From Paraburkholderia sp. (GTDB taxonomy: Bacteria; Pseudomonadota; Gammaproteobacteria; Burkholderiales; Burkholderiaceae): a stretch of DNA of 64,000 nucleotides. The translations under genes were made by a program, and so were the position numbers. Each line of letters starts with the position of its first letter. Position 1 is the stretch's first letter. A model generated the notes under the pieces. It had not been told where the DNA came from. It was given only the letters and a program-made list of their open reading frames with translations, and did not search any database. Where the stretch lies: positions 1 to 64,000 of the forward strand of contig SCRN01000011.1 of assembly GCA_004322045.1 (NCBI GenBank), read 5' to 3'. Positions 18,695-30,460 of this stretch are shown piece after piece.

Positions 18695-19783
18695 TCAGGC
18701 GCCGATTGCGCGTGCGCCGCCGCGCTTGCCCGGCGCCGCCACGAGCGCGGCAAGCTCGAACAGGCCATCCCATGGGTCGGGCGGCAACGCCGGGCGCCGC
18801 CGGCTGGCCGGCGCCGCGCCTGTCAGGCCCTTCACCTGCCGGTCGAGCGCCGCGGCGAGGGCTAGACCTTCTTCCAGCAGCGGCTCTGTCACCCGGGAAA
18901 GCGCGGGACCGACGAGCCGCTCGCGCGGCCCCCACACCCGGTTCTCGCGCAGCAGCATCGCGAGCGGCTTGCCCGCCGCCGCGCCGCGTTTGATCTTGAG
19001 CAGCGTGCGCACTTCTTCCGTGAGCGCCCACAGCACGAGCACGGCGGCCTCGCCCTCGCCTTTGAGCCCGTCGAGCATGCGCGAGAGCCTGCCGACGTCG
19101 CCGGCCAGCATCGCCTCGTTGAGCTTGAAGACATCGTAGCGCGCCACGTTGAGCACGGCGTCATGCACTTGCTCGAACGTTAGCGCGCCTTGCGGATAGA
19201 GCAAGCCGAGCTTTTGGATCTCTTGGTGGGCGGCCAGCAAATTGCCTTCGACGCGCTCGGCGATGAACTGCAGCGCACGCCGGCCCTCTTCACCGGGCGC
19301 GACTCGCTGGCCTTGCTGCGTCAACCGTTGCGCGACCCAATTGGGCAATTGCGCACGCTCGACGGGATCGATTCGCAACGACACGCCGCCATCGGCAAGC
19401 GCCGTGAACCAAGCCGATTTTTGCGTGGCGGCGTCGAGCCGCGGCAGCGTGACGAGCACCAGGACGTCGGGATTGCCGGCGGCCGCAAGCGCTTTCAATG
19501 CGTCCGCACCCTCCTTGCCCGGCTTGCCGGAGGGAATCCGCAACTCGATCAATTGGCGATCGCCGAACAACGACATCGATTGCGTCGCACCGAGCAACGA
19601 ACTCCAATCGAAGCCGCGCTCGACCGTGAACACGTTGCGTTCGGTGAATCCTGCCGCGCGCGCTGCCGCGCGAATGCGGTCGCACGCCTCCTGCGCGAGC
19701 AAGTGCTCGTCGCCGAAGACGACGTACAGACCAGCGAGGCCCTTCGCCAGATGCGTGTCGAGCGCGTCGAGTCGCAGTTGCAT
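18695..19783 (-). CDS. holA: DNA polymerase III subunit delta
   Basis: This 362-aa clamp-loader subunit opens the beta clamp. The N-terminal [21 protein letters not shown] and the [20 protein letters not shown] beta-contact region are typical, followed by helical domains such as [21 protein letters not shown]. The C-terminus is Pro/Arg-rich. It begins 19 bp after lptE, a conserved gene pair in many proteobacteria. Confidence 0.95.
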   Translation of the reverse strand: MQLRLDALDTHLAKGLAGLYVVFGDEHLLAQEACDRIRAAARAAGFTERNVFTVERGFDWSSLLGATQSMSLFGDRQLIELRIPSGKPGKEGADALKALAAAGNPDVLVLVTLPRLDAATQKSAWFTALADGGVSLRIDPVERAQLPNWVAQRLTQQGQRVAPGEEGRRALQFIAERVEGNLLAAHQEIQKLGLLYPQGALTFEQVHDAVLNVARYDVFKLNEAMLAGDVGRLSRMLDGLKGEGEAAVLVLWALTEEVRTLLKIKRGAAAGKPLAMLLRENRVWGPRERLVGPALSRVTEPLLEEGLALAAALDRQVKGLTGAAPASRRRPALPPDPWDGLFELAALVAAPGKRGGARAIGA

Positions 19784-19802
19784 GAGCGTCGCGCGTGCCC
19801 GA

Positions 19803-20354
19803 TCAGAGCGGAGGCGGCGGCAACGGCGCGCGCGGGGCGACCGCCGGCGCTTGCTGCCCTGCGGCCGGATGCAGCGAACGCACGACCGCGAGGCGGCGCG
19901 TCAACTGATCGACGGCATCGTTTTGCATGTCCTGATACAGCAGTTCGGCTTCTTGGGCCTTCGCCTGCGAGTACTGAACGCTATAAGTCATCGCCCGGTT
20001 AAGCGCGATCGCGCTCGACGGAATCAACACGGCTCCGTCCACCGCGGTCAGCGTGTAGGCCAGCGTGTAATTGAGCTGATATTCCGCCGCCACGCCGAGC
20101 GAGTTGAGCGTCAGCACGCCTTGCCCACGGCCTTCGCTCAGGCTGAGCACCGCGTCGGCATCGGCGGGCGACTTGACGACGACCGTATCGCTGCCGCCTT
20201 CGATCATCCGCGTCAAACGCGCGGCGACGATCGGCGGCGCGCCGACGATCGCGAGCCGCTTGAACACATAATTCTCCTGCCCTCGCAGTTGGAAGCCGCA
20301 AGCGGCGAGCATCATCGTGCCGCACATGAGCGCGAGAAACGATCGGCGAATCAC
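19803..20354 (-). CDS. lptE: LPS-assembly lipoprotein LptE
   Basis: This is a 183-aa outer-membrane lipoprotein that plugs the LptD barrel during LPS export. The signal peptide runs from a GTG start (VIRRSFLALMCGTMMLAAC), with the lipobox LAAC and lipidated C19 followed by GFQLRG. The GTG at 20354 is favoured because AAGGAG precedes it by 5 nt; an upstream in-frame ATG at 20399 would bury the signal peptide. The C-terminus is rich in Pro and Ala. It lies between leuS and holA, the usual context. Confidence 0.93.
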   Translation of the reverse strand: MIRRSFLALMCGTMMLAACGFQLRGQENYVFKRLAIVGAPPIVAARLTRMIEGGSDTVVVKSPADADAVLSLSEGRGQGVLTLNSLGVAAEYQLNYTLAYTLTAVDGAVLIPSSAIALNRAMTYSVQYSQAKAQEAELLYQDMQNDAVDQLTRRLAVVRSLHPAAGQQAPAVAPRAPLPPPPL

Positions 20355-20395
20355 ATTGGCTCCTTGGAGTCTATTTGGCGCGCGGTAGCGGACGG

Positions 20396-23091
<2,696 letters not shown>

Positions 23092-23157
23092 CCGCCCGCG
23101 AATGCATCCACGGCGGGTCTGGCGCGCCAACGATCGGCGCGGTGAATCGGCGGGCCG

Positions 23158-23634
23158 TTAGCGCGCGCCGGGCTCGCGCGGGGAGCCCGGGGTCGTGGCG
23201 GCGCCGGGCTCGATCCTCGCGCTGGGCGGATCGGTGACGAAACCGATTCGAGCGATGCCGGCTTGCTGCGCCGCGCCCATGACTTGGGCGATGACTTCGT
23301 AGCGCGTGGCTTGCGATGCGCGCAAATGCAGTTCGGGCGGCTCGCCGGCTTTTCCGGCCCGAGCGAGATCGGCACGTACGGCGTCGAGCGTGATCGGGCG
23401 GCCGTCCCAATAGAGCCGGCCCGCGTCGTCGATCGACAGCGTGATCGTTTTCGGCGTTTCGGGTGCCGGACCCGCAGCGACTTTGGGCAGGTCGAGCCGA
23501 ATCGCGTGTGTGAAAAGCGGTGCGGTGATGATGAAAATGACGAGCAAGACGAGCATGACGTCGATGAGCGGCGTCATGTTGATGTCGGCCATCGGTGCGG
23601 CCGAACGCTCTTTGTCGAATCCGCCGAATGCCAT
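23158..23634 (-). CDS. ExbD/TolR-family biopolymer transport protein
   Basis: This 158-aa protein has a short cytoplasmic N-terminus, one transmembrane helix (about residues 23-42, PLIDVMLVLLVIFIITAPLF) with the essential proton-path aspartate D25, and a periplasmic domain. A Pro/Gly-rich tail follows. With the adjacent ExbB/TolQ-like protein it forms the proton-driven motor energising TonB or Tol systems. No tonB, tolA or pal gene is nearby, so the partner system is uncertain. AAGGAGG precedes the start. Confidence 0.9.
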   Translation of the reverse strand: MAFGGFDKERSAAPMADINMTPLIDVMLVLLVIFIITAPLFTHAIRLDLPKVAAGPAPETPKTITLSIDDAGRLYWDGRPITLDAVRADLARAGKAGEPPELHLRASQATRYEVIAQVMGAAQQAGIARIGFVTDPPSARIEPGAATTPGSPREPGAR

Positions 23635-23669
23635 GCTCGCCGCCTCCTTCGAAAACCTTCGTGCGCCGG

Positions 23670-24443
23670 CTACGAGCGCGTTGCGCGCGAAGCATCTTCG
23701 GCTTGCGCCGCACGGGCAGCGCCTGACGGCTCGCCGGCGCCACGAACCACGGCGGCTCCAAGGGCGGCGCCTCGTTCGGCAACCTCCGGCGCACAGACAT
23801 AAGCGTGCAAATCGTGCGCGAAACCGTCGAGTTCCTCGGACAACTGCCGCTGCATCCGGCCCAACACGTTGTACGCCAGCACGGCCGGAATGGCGACCAC
23901 GAGACCGAATGCCGTCATGATCAGCGCCTCGCCGACAGGGCCCGCGACGTTCTCGATCATCGCCTGCCCGCTGGCGGCGATGCTGCCGAGCGCATGGTAA
24001 ATGCCCCACACGGTGCCGAGCAGACCGACGAACGGCGCGGTGCTGCCGACCGAAGCAAGCAGCACCTGGCCGAACTCGAGGCGGCGCTGCGATGCAAGCA
24101 ACGCCTCTCGCAGTGCGCGCATCACGCGCTCGCTACGCTCGACGCGCGCGAGCATGGCGGACGGCGCATGCACCTCGGAGGCGACGAGCGCCGCCTGAGC
24201 CAACGGCGCGAAGACGCGCTCGCGATCGGCGCCGCGCAAGACGAGCACGCCCTCGGAGAGCGTCGCCGACTGCCAGAACAGCGCGATCGCACGTGGGCCC
24301 TGGCGCTTCGCTCGCCCGAGCATCCAGCCCTTGACGAGCAGGAAGCACCAACTCGCGATCGACATGGCCAGCAATACATACGCGACGCCGTGGGTAAGCG
24401 CGTCGCCCGCTTGCAGGTAGTGAACGATGCCCGTGTTTTGCAT
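23670..24443 (-). CDS. ExbB/TolQ-family proton channel protein
   Basis: This 257-aa protein has three membrane helices: an N-terminal one (about residues 18-38), then two in GQVLLASVGSTAPFVGLLGT and ALIMTAFGLVVAIPAVLAYN. The MotA/TolQ/ExbB signature GLLGTVWGIYHAL is present. It is encoded 35 bp upstream of its ExbD-type partner. The C-terminal tail is Ala-rich and shows no recognised domain. Whether it serves TonB (ExbB) or Tol (TolQ) cannot be decided here; neighbours dapB, bamE and fur are compatible with either. Confidence 0.9.
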   Translation of the reverse strand: MQNTGIVHYLQAGDALTHGVAYVLLAMSIASWCFLLVKGWMLGRAKRQGPRAIALFWQSATLSEGVLVLRGADRERVFAPLAQAALVASEVHAPSAMLARVERSERVMRALREALLASQRRLEFGQVLLASVGSTAPFVGLLGTVWGIYHALGSIAASGQAMIENVAGPVGEALIMTAFGLVVAIPAVLAYNVLGRMQRQLSEELDGFAHDLHAYVCAPEVAERGAALGAAVVRGAGEPSGAARAAQAEDASRATRS

Positions 24444-24517
24444 ACGAACGGAAGTGCCTGGAAAGCCGAAGCGTGAACGAAACGGAGACGAGGATAAGTG
24501 CGCGTCGATGCCGCCGA

Positions 24518-25315
24518 TCAGCGCAGACCGAGCACGTCCTGCATGTCGTAGTGGCCGGCGCCGCGTTCGGCAAGAAAGCGCGCGGCGCGTAGCGCGCCTT
24601 GCGCATAGGAGACGCGGCTTGCCGATTTGTGCGTGATTTCGATGCGCTCGCCGGTGCCGGCGAACAGCACCGTGTGATCGCCGACGATATCGCCGCCGCG
24701 AATAGCCGAAAAGCCGATCGTCGACGGATCGCGTTCGCCCGTCACGCCCTGGCGGCCGTACACCGCGCAGGTTTTCAAGTCGCGTCCGAGCGCGCCGGCG
24801 ATCACCTCGCCCATCGCGAGCGCGGTGCCCGAGGGCGCATCGACCTTATGGCGATGATGCGCTTCGATGATTTCGATGTCGTAGCCGGTGGCGAAATGGC
24901 GGGCGGCAAATTCGAGCAGCTTGAGCGTGACGCTCACGCCGACGCTCATATTCGCGGCGAAGACGATGCCGATCTTCTCGGCGGCCGCGCGCACCGCTTG
25001 CCGCTCTTGCTCGCTCATGCCCGTCGTGCCGATCACGAGTTTCTTGCCGTGCCGCACCGCGGCCTCGACATAGGCCATCGTGCCCTCGGGCCGCGTGAAG
25101 TCGATCAGGCAATCGGCTTGCGCAAACACCCGCTCGACGTCGTCGGTCAGCGTCACGCCCGTGCGCTGCCCGAGAAACGTGCCGGCGTCCTCGCCCAACT
25201 GCGGCGAGCCCGGCCGATCGAGCGCCGCGGCGAGCGTCGCCTCGGGGTCGTTCAGAACGGCTTCGATCAGCATCCGGCCCATTCGGCCCGATGCACCGGC
25301 GATGGCGATCTTCAT
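24518..25315 (-). CDS. dapB: 4-hydroxy-tetrahydrodipicolinate reductase
   Basis: This 265-aa NAD(P)H-dependent enzyme is in the lysine/diaminopimelate pathway. The N-terminal [20 protein letters not shown] is the nucleotide-binding loop. The catalytic segment is [18 protein letters not shown]. The start is at the conserved MKIAIAG, ahead of unrelated open frame. It is on the same strand as bamE (227 bp upstream, separated by a terminator) and exbB (74 bp downstream). Confidence 0.97.
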   Translation of the reverse strand: MKIAIAGASGRMGRMLIEAVLNDPEATLAAALDRPGSPQLGEDAGTFLGQRTGVTLTDDVERVFAQADCLIDFTRPEGTMAYVEAAVRHGKKLVIGTTGMSEQERQAVRAAAEKIGIVFAANMSVGVSVTLKLLEFAARHFATGYDIEIIEAHHRHKVDAPSGTALAMGEVIAGALGRDLKTCAVYGRQGVTGERDPSTIGFSAIRGGDIVGDHTVLFAGTGERIEITHKSASRVSYAQGALRAARFLAERGAGHYDMQDVLGLR

Positions 25316-25392
25316 CGGCAACATGCATCCCTCTTCGGTTGGCGGGCCGGCCATGGCTGGGCCGACCGGCAGCGCCGTGCAAGGCGCCGCAA

Positions 25393-25432
25393 GAAAACGA
25401 AAAGCGGGCGGCGCGCTTCGCGCACGACCCGC
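25393..25432 (-). terminator. Intrinsic terminator of bamE
   Basis: On the minus strand, GCGGG (25428-25432) and CCCGC (25404-25408), with an inner GCGCG/CGCGC pairing, form a stem followed by UUUUCGUUUU. It lies about 110 nt past the bamE stop codon. Confidence 0.6.
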
Positions 25433-25465
25433 ATTCAGCTAGAACGCTGTGCCCCGTCGCCTTCC

Positions 25466-25487
25466 AGGTACGAGGCAGGTACGAGGC
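25466..25487. repeat. Perfect 11-bp tandem duplication downstream of bamE
   Basis: AGGTACGAGGC is present twice head-to-tail (25466-25476 and 25477-25487) in the untranslated region between bamE and its terminator. No function is apparent; it looks like a recent slippage event. Confidence 0.7.
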
Positions 25488-25542
25488 CGGAGCGACGGGC
25501 GGTCGATAGTCAATAGTCGATGCCCGTACTCGGTGCGCCCCG

Positions 25543-26304
25543 CTACGACGACGCCGATGCTTTGCCCGCGCCGGTGCTGCTCGAGGGCGAGCCGGTCGGG
25601 CCGACCGGATTGCTTTGGTCGGGCGAGACGGGTTGCGGCTCGCGATGGAATTGGAGCTGCGGCGTCGCGCTCGGCAATGCGCTCGACGGCGACGGTGTGC
25701 CGGAGCGCACGCTCTGCTTGGCGGGCGTGGCCGGCACCTGATTCGTGGCCCGATTTGCCGCCTGCGCCGCCTGCGCGTTGGCTGCCTGCGCGTCTTCGCC
25801 GGCGCCCGCGGCAGTCACGCCGCTCGCCGGCGCGACTGCCGCCGCCGAAGCCGCTTGCGCCGACGCGGCCGCCGACGCCGCAGCCGCGCTGGCCGCCTTC
25901 GCCTTCTTGCCGTGTTTGTCGCCGTCGATATCGGCGAGCAGTTCCAGTTCCGACGGCAGATCGTCGCCGCCCGTCCAACTCACGACATGGTCGCCGTTGA
26001 AATTGACGATGAAATCGCGCTGCTGCACGACGGCCGTGGAGCCGCGCTTGAAGTAGAAGACGTAATCCCAGCGATCGTCATGGAACATGTCCGTCAACAG
26101 CGGCGTACCGAGCGCCGCTTTCACTTCGTCTCGCGACATGCCCACACGCATCTTCGAGGCGGCTTCCTTCGATACGAAGTTGCCCTGCACGATGGTGATG
26201 CGATACGGCGTAATGCTCTGAGCGACGCGCTGCGTGAGGCTGTCGTAGGTCGAACATCCTGCAACGAGCGTAACCATGGAGGCAGCGATCAACAGGTTGC
26301 GCAC
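25543..26304 (-). CDS. bamE: Outer membrane protein assembly factor BamE, with a long low-complexity tail
   Basis: This is a 253-aa lipoprotein. From a GTG start the signal peptide VRNLLIAASMVTLVAGC gives lipidation at C17. The SmpA/OmlA domain follows (about residues 25-125, with YRITIVQGNFVSKE, MRVGMSRDEVKAALGTPLL and RWDYVFYFKRGS). The GTG at 26304 is chosen over the ATG at 26325 because GGGGAG lies just before it and none precedes the ATG. From about residue 130 the protein is an Ala/Pro/Ser/Gln-rich tail of some 120 residues, absent from E. coli BamE. It is divergent from fur, as in many proteobacteria. Confidence 0.92.
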   Translation of the reverse strand: MRNLLIAASMVTLVAGCSTYDSLTQRVAQSITPYRITIVQGNFVSKEAASKMRVGMSRDEVKAALGTPLLTDMFHDDRWDYVFYFKRGSTAVVQQRDFIVNFNGDHVVSWTGGDDLPSELELLADIDGDKHGKKAKAASAAAASAAASAQAASAAAVAPASGVTAAGAGEDAQAANAQAAQAANRATNQVPATPAKQSVRSGTPSPSSALPSATPQLQFHREPQPVSPDQSNPVGPTGSPSSSTGAGKASASS

Positions 26305-26466
26305 GTGGCTCCCCCCGCGCTTCATAAGAAAATTTGGACTCATTTCACCCACCGTGCGGGCTCCGTTTCGCGTATCGTCGGGCCGCGCGAGTTTCACGAA
26401 GATGACCGAAACAGCAAAAACCCATTACTATTCGAATCGTGCATTGTACTCTAGGGATGCCTAGCC

Positions 26467-26895
26467 ATGACCAATCCGACCGATCTCAAAAACATCGGGC
26501 TCAAGGCGACCCTACCGCGCCTCAAGATCCTCGAAATTTTTCAGCGCAGCGCCGTCCGGCATTTGACCGCCGAAGACGTCTACCGGAATCTGCTCACCGA
26601 AGAACTCGACATTGGCCTTGCCACCGTTTATCGCGTGTTGACGCAATTTGAGCAGGCAGGCTTGCTCTCGCGCAGCAATTTCGAATCGGGCAAGGCCGTG
26701 TTCGAGCTCAACGAGGGCTCTCATCATGACCATCTGGTGTGCATGGACTGCGGGCGCGTCGAAGAATTCTTTGACCCTGAAATCGAAAAACGCCAGCAAA
26801 AGATCGCGGAGGAACGCGGCTTCAAGCTGCAGGAGCACGCGCTCGCGCTATACGGCGTCTGCACGAAGGAAGACTGCCCGCACCGCAAGCACTGA
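26467..26895 (+). CDS. fur: Ferric uptake regulator
   Basis: This 142-aa iron-responsive repressor has an N-terminal winged helix (about residues 1-80, with [20 protein letters not shown]). The dimerisation domain holds the metal-site motif HHDH at 86-89, zinc-type C92 and C95 (CMDC), and a second pair C132 and C137 (CTKEDC). Length and motifs are typical of proteobacterial Fur. It is divergent from bamE; no strong Fur box was recognised in the intergenic region. Confidence 0.97.
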   Translation: MTNPTDLKNIGLKATLPRLKILEIFQRSAVRHLTAEDVYRNLLTEELDIGLATVYRVLTQFEQAGLLSRSNFESGKAVFELNEGSHHDHLVCMDCGRVEEFFDPEIEKRQQKIAEERGFKLQEHALALYGVCTKEDCPHRKH

Positions 26896-26950
26896 CATCC
26901 GCCGCGACGCCCGCACGCTGGGCTTCACGCACGCCCCGCCGTTCAAATAA

Positions 26951-26994
26951 AAAGAGCCGCCCGCCGGGTCCGTCGATACCCGGGGCGGCTCTTT
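26951..26994. terminator. Bidirectional terminator between fur and gapA
   Basis: AAAGAGCCGCCC (26951-26962) and GGGCGGCTCTTT (26983-26994) form a perfect 12-bp stem. An inner CCGGGT/ACCCGG pairing extends it. U-rich tails occur on both strands, suiting convergent fur and gapA. Confidence 0.85.
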
Positions 26995-27035
26995 CGTTCA
27001 GCGGCGAATCGCGCGTTGCCGGTTCGTTGCTTGGC

Positions 27036-28046
27036 TTACTTGGCCGTCGCGAGAGCGATTGCCGTATCGAGCATGCGGTTCGAGAAACCCCACTCGTTGT
27101 CGTACCAGCTCGACACCTTCACGAGCCGGCCGGCAACCTTGGTCAACGTCGCATCGAACGTGGACGAGGCCGGGTTGTGGTTGAAGTCGATCGAGACGAG
27201 CGGCGCCGTGTTGTAGCCGAGAATGCCCTTGAGCGAGCCTTCGGCAGCTTCCTTCATGATCGCGTTCACTTCCTCGACCGTCGTGTCGCGTTTGGCGATG
27301 AACGAGAGATCCACGATCGACACGTTGATGGTCGGGACGCGGATGGCATAGCCGTCGAGCTTGCCGGCCAACTCGGGCAGCACGAGACCGATGGCGGCGG
27401 CGGCGCCCGTCTTCGTCGGGATTTGGCTATGCGTGGCCGAACGAGCGCGACGCAGATCTTCGTGGTACACGTCCGTCAGCACTTGGTCGTTCGTGTACGC
27501 ATGCACCGTCGTCATCAGGCCCGTTTCCAGACCGATCTTGTCGTTGAGCGGCTTGACGAGGGGCGCGAGGCAGTTCGTCGTGCAAGACGCGTTCGAGATG
27601 ACGGTATGCGCGGCCTTCAACTGCTGGTGGTTCACGCCATAGACGATCGTCGCGTCGACATCCTTGCCGCCGGGCGCCGAGATCAGCACCTTCTTCGCGC
27701 CGCCGGCCAGGTGCGCGCTCGCCTTTTCCTTCGACGTGAAGAAGCCCGTGCATTCCATCACCACGTCGACGCCCAACTCGCCCCACGGCAGTTCGGCCGG
27801 ATTGCGGTTCGCCAGCACGCGGATCTTGTCGCCGTTGACGATCATGTTCTCGCCTTCCACCGACACGTCGCCCGGGAACGTGCCGTGGGCCGTGTCGTAC
27901 TTGGTCAGGTGGGCGTTCGTCTTCGCATCGCCGAGATCGTTGATCGCGACGATCTGCAGTTCGTGCTTCTTGCCGTTCTCGTAGAACGCACGCAGCGTGT
28001 TGCGGCCAATCCGGCCATATCCATTGATTGCAACGCGTACCGTCAT
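27036..28046 (-). CDS. gapA: Glyceraldehyde-3-phosphate dehydrogenase, type I
   Basis: This 336-aa glycolytic enzyme oxidises glyceraldehyde 3-phosphate with NAD. The N-terminal [14 protein letters not shown] is the Rossmann loop. The catalytic cysteine is C155 in [12 protein letters not shown], and the catalytic histidine lies in [10 protein letters not shown]. The C-terminal [15 protein letters not shown] motif is standard. It follows tkt on the same strand with a 139-bp gap containing nested inverted repeats. It receives triose phosphate from both sugar pathways in this window. Confidence 0.97.
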   Translation of the reverse strand: MTVRVAINGYGRIGRNTLRAFYENGKKHELQIVAINDLGDAKTNAHLTKYDTAHGTFPGDVSVEGENMIVNGDKIRVLANRNPAELPWGELGVDVVMECTGFFTSKEKASAHLAGGAKKVLISAPGGKDVDATIVYGVNHQQLKAAHTVISNASCTTNCLAPLVKPLNDKIGLETGLMTTVHAYTNDQVLTDVYHEDLRRARSATHSQIPTKTGAAAAIGLVLPELAGKLDGYAIRVPTINVSIVDLSFIAKRDTTVEEVNAIMKEAAEGSLKGILGYNTAPLVSIDFNHNPASSTFDATLTKVAGRLVKVSSWYDNEWGFSNRMLDTAIALATAK

Positions 28047-28091
28047 GTTGGCTCTCCTGATATCTGGGCTGAAAAAAGCTGTCTTACCTCA

Positions 28092-28144
28092 CGCTTGCCG
28101 GCGCCTAGCGAGCATCGCTCGCGTCACGACGCCGCCGGCAAGCG
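28092..28144. repeat. Nested perfect inverted repeats between tkt and gapA
   Basis: Outer arms CGCTTGCCGGCG (28092-28103) and CGCCGGCAAGCG (28133-28144) are perfectly complementary over 12 bp. Inside, GCGAGC (28108-28113) and GCTCGC (28117-28122) form a second perfect hairpin with a 3-nt loop. There is no U-tract on the minus strand, so it is not a typical terminator; an mRNA-stabilising or processing element between tkt and gapA is possible. Confidence 0.7.
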
Positions 28145-28170
28145 GTATTGCGTCTCACGACGAAGTCTAT

Positions 28171-28194
28171 CCGTTACTCGAGCCGTTACTCGAG
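28171..28194. repeat. 12-bp tandem duplication across the tkt stop codon
   Basis: CCGTTACTCGAG occurs twice head-to-tail (28171-28182 and 28183-28194). On the tkt strand each copy reads CTCGAG-TAA-CGG, so the stop codon and the last two sense codons are duplicated just past the functional stop. Confidence 0.85.
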
Positions 28195-30207
28195 CGCGGC
28201 CTTGGCCACTGTGACGACGTGCTCCACCGTGAAGCCGAAGTACTTGAACAGCACGCCGGCCGGAGCCGACTCGCCGAACGTATCGATCCCGACCACGCCG
28301 CCTTCGAGACCGACGTACTTGCGCCAGAAATCGGTCACGCCCGCTTCGATCGCGACGCGGCGCACGCCCTTGGGCAGCACGCGCTCGCGATAATCGGCGT
28401 CTTGACGGTCGAACACCGAGGTCGCCGGCATCGACACCACGCGCGCGGCGATCCCTTGCTGCGCGAGCGGCTCGACCGCGGCCAAGGCCAATTCGACCTC
28501 CGACCCGGTGGCGATCAAGATGATCTTGCGGGCGACGATTTCGTCGTTCCAATCGCGCAGCACGTAGCCGCCCTTCGCGATATTGGCGATTTGGGCATCG
28601 CTACGCGCCGAGAACGGTAGATTCTGTCGGCTGAAAATCAGGCACGACGGGCCTTGGTATTCGACCGCCTGAGTCCAGGCGACGGCCGTCTCCACCGTAT
28701 CTGACGGGCGCCACACGTGAAGGTTCGGGATCAGGCGCAAGCTCGCGATATGCTCGACCGATTGGTGCGTGGGGCCGTCCTCGCCCAAGCCGATCGAATC
28801 GTGCGTGAAGACGAAGATCGACGGCGACTTCATGAGCGCCGCCACGCGCAACGCATTGCGACTGTAGTCGGAGAAGGTCAGGAACGTGCCGCCGAAAGCC
28901 TTGTAGCCACCGTGCAGCGCAATGCCGTTGATGGCAGCGCTCATGCCGAATTCGCGCACGCCGTAGTTGACGTGGTTGCCCCACACGATGCCATGCTCGC
29001 CCGCGCGCACGGGCTTGCTCGCCTTCCAATTCGTGAGGTTCGAGCCGGTCAGATCGGCAGAGCCGCCGAGCAACTCGGGCAATGCCGCGGCCAGCCCTTC
29101 GATCGTTTGCTGCGACGCTTTGCGCGTGGCGACCGTCTCCGCGCGCTCGTTCGCGCCGGCGATGATCGCTTGTGCTTTGGCCGCCCAATCAGCCGGCAGC
29201 TTGCCGGCGGCGCGCCGCTCGAACTGTGCCGCTTGCTCCGGATACTTCGCGCGGTACTGCGCGAACGCGTCGTTCCAAGCCGCCTCGCGCTGTGCGCCGG
29301 CTTCTTTGGCGTCCCATGCCGCATAGACCTCTTGCGGAATCACGAACGGCTCCCACTTCCAGCCGATCGCCTCGCGCGTGGCGGCAATTTCCTGCGCGCC
29401 GAGCGGTGCGCCGTGTGCATCGTGACCGCCCGCCTTGGTGGGCGCGCCCTTGCCGATGACGGTCTTGCAGCAAATCAACGTGGGCTTGCCCGAGGTCTTG
29501 GCAGCCGCAATTGCCGAGTCGATCGCTTGCACGTCGTGCCCGTCGACGTTGCGGATGACGTTCCAGCCGTACGCCTCGAAACGCTTGGGGGTGTCGTCGC
29601 CGAACCAATATTGGACGTGGCCGTCGATCGAGATGCCATTGTCGTCGTACAGCGCGATCAGCTTGTTCAGCTTGAGCGTGCCCGCGAGCGAACAGGCCTC
29701 GTGCGAGATGCCTTCCATGAGACAACCGTCGCCGAGGAACACATAGGTGTGGTGATCGACGATCTTGGCGTCGGCCTGGTTGAATTCGGCCGCAAGCAGC
29801 GCTTCGGCGAGCGCCATGCCGACGGCGTTCGCCAAGCCTTGGCCGAGCGGGCCCGTGGTCGTTTCGACGCCCGGCGTGATGCCGTATTCGGGATGGCCCG
29901 GCGTCTTCGAATGCAGTTGGCGGAAGTTCTTGAGTTCGGCGAGCGGCAGATCGTAGCCCGTCAAATGCAGCAGCGAGTACAGGAGCATCGAGCCGTGGCC
30001 GTTGGACAGCACGAAGCGATCGCGATCGGCCCAATGCGGGTTGGCCGGATTGTGCTTCAGATGGCGCGACCAAAGCGCGACGGCAATTTCAGCCATGCCC
30101 ATCGGCATGCCTGGGTGGCCTGAGTTCGCTTGTTGCACGGCATCCATGGCGAGCGCGCGGATCGCGTTCGCCATGAGAGCGGTGGGAGCGGGAGACGAGG
30201 TCGTCAT
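28186..30207 (-). CDS. tkt: Transketolase
   Basis: This is a 673-aa thiamine-diphosphate enzyme of the pentose phosphate pathway. The N-terminal domain shows [49 protein letters not shown] and the ThDP motif [18 protein letters not shown]. The pyrimidine domain has [18 protein letters not shown] and [17 protein letters not shown]. The C-terminal [10 protein letters not shown] is also typical. The start at 30207 is where similarity begins. The stop lies inside a 12-bp tandem repeat. gapA follows. Confidence 0.97.
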   Translation of the reverse strand: MTTSSPAPTALMANAIRALAMDAVQQANSGHPGMPMGMAEIAVALWSRHLKHNPANPHWADRDRFVLSNGHGSMLLYSLLHLTGYDLPLAELKNFRQLHSKTPGHPEYGITPGVETTTGPLGQGLANAVGMALAEALLAAEFNQADAKIVDHHTYVFLGDGCLMEGISHEACSLAGTLKLNKLIALYDDNGISIDGHVQYWFGDDTPKRFEAYGWNVIRNVDGHDVQAIDSAIAAAKTSGKPTLICCKTVIGKGAPTKAGGHDAHGAPLGAQEIAATREAIGWKWEPFVIPQEVYAAWDAKEAGAQREAAWNDAFAQYRAKYPEQAAQFERRAAGKLPADWAAKAQAIIAGANERAETVATRKASQQTIEGLAAALPELLGGSADLTGSNLTNWKASKPVRAGEHGIVWGNHVNYGVREFGMSAAINGIALHGGYKAFGGTFLTFSDYSRNALRVAALMKSPSIFVFTHDSIGLGEDGPTHQSVEHIASLRLIPNLHVWRPSDTVETAVAWTQAVEYQGPSCLIFSRQNLPFSARSDAQIANIAKGGYVLRDWNDEIVARKIILIATGSEVELALAAVEPLAQQGIAARVVSMPATSVFDRQDADYRERVLPKGVRRVAIEAGVTDFWRKYVGLEGGVVGIDTFGESAPAGVLFKYFGFTVEHVVTVAKAALE

Positions 30208-30418
30208 GTCGAGTCCGGAGAACGAGTCGAGAAAGCGTGCGCGCGGTGGCCCGCTGCTCGGAGGGGACGGCAGCCCACGCGGTCGGGCGTGCGCCGCGGC
30301 GCGAAGCGGCAAGAGCAAGCGGGCGGTGCTGCAAAGCGTGTCATTCTAGCAGATGGCGGCGAGGCCTTCCCCGCCCCGGCGCGCGTGCGGCTTCGTCGAT
30401 CGGCGGTCCAAGCGGCTC

Positions 30419-30424
30419 TATAAT
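30419..30424 (+). promoter_or_regulatory. -10 element of the spermidine-synthase-like gene
   Basis: A perfect TATAAT lies 36 bp before the GTG at 30461; no good -35 was seen. Its position implies a transcript start near 30431, which rules out the ATG at 30353 as the translation start. Confidence 0.5.
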
Positions 30425-30460
30425 CAGGTCATTGCGACCGATTGCAGGCGTGCCTTCACC

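Noticed and set aside
26400-26466. Fur box in the bamE-fur intergenic region
   Set aside because: The AT-rich stretch around 26421-26440 has only a poor match to the 19-bp GATAATGATAATCATTATC consensus, so autoregulation by Fur is not claimed.
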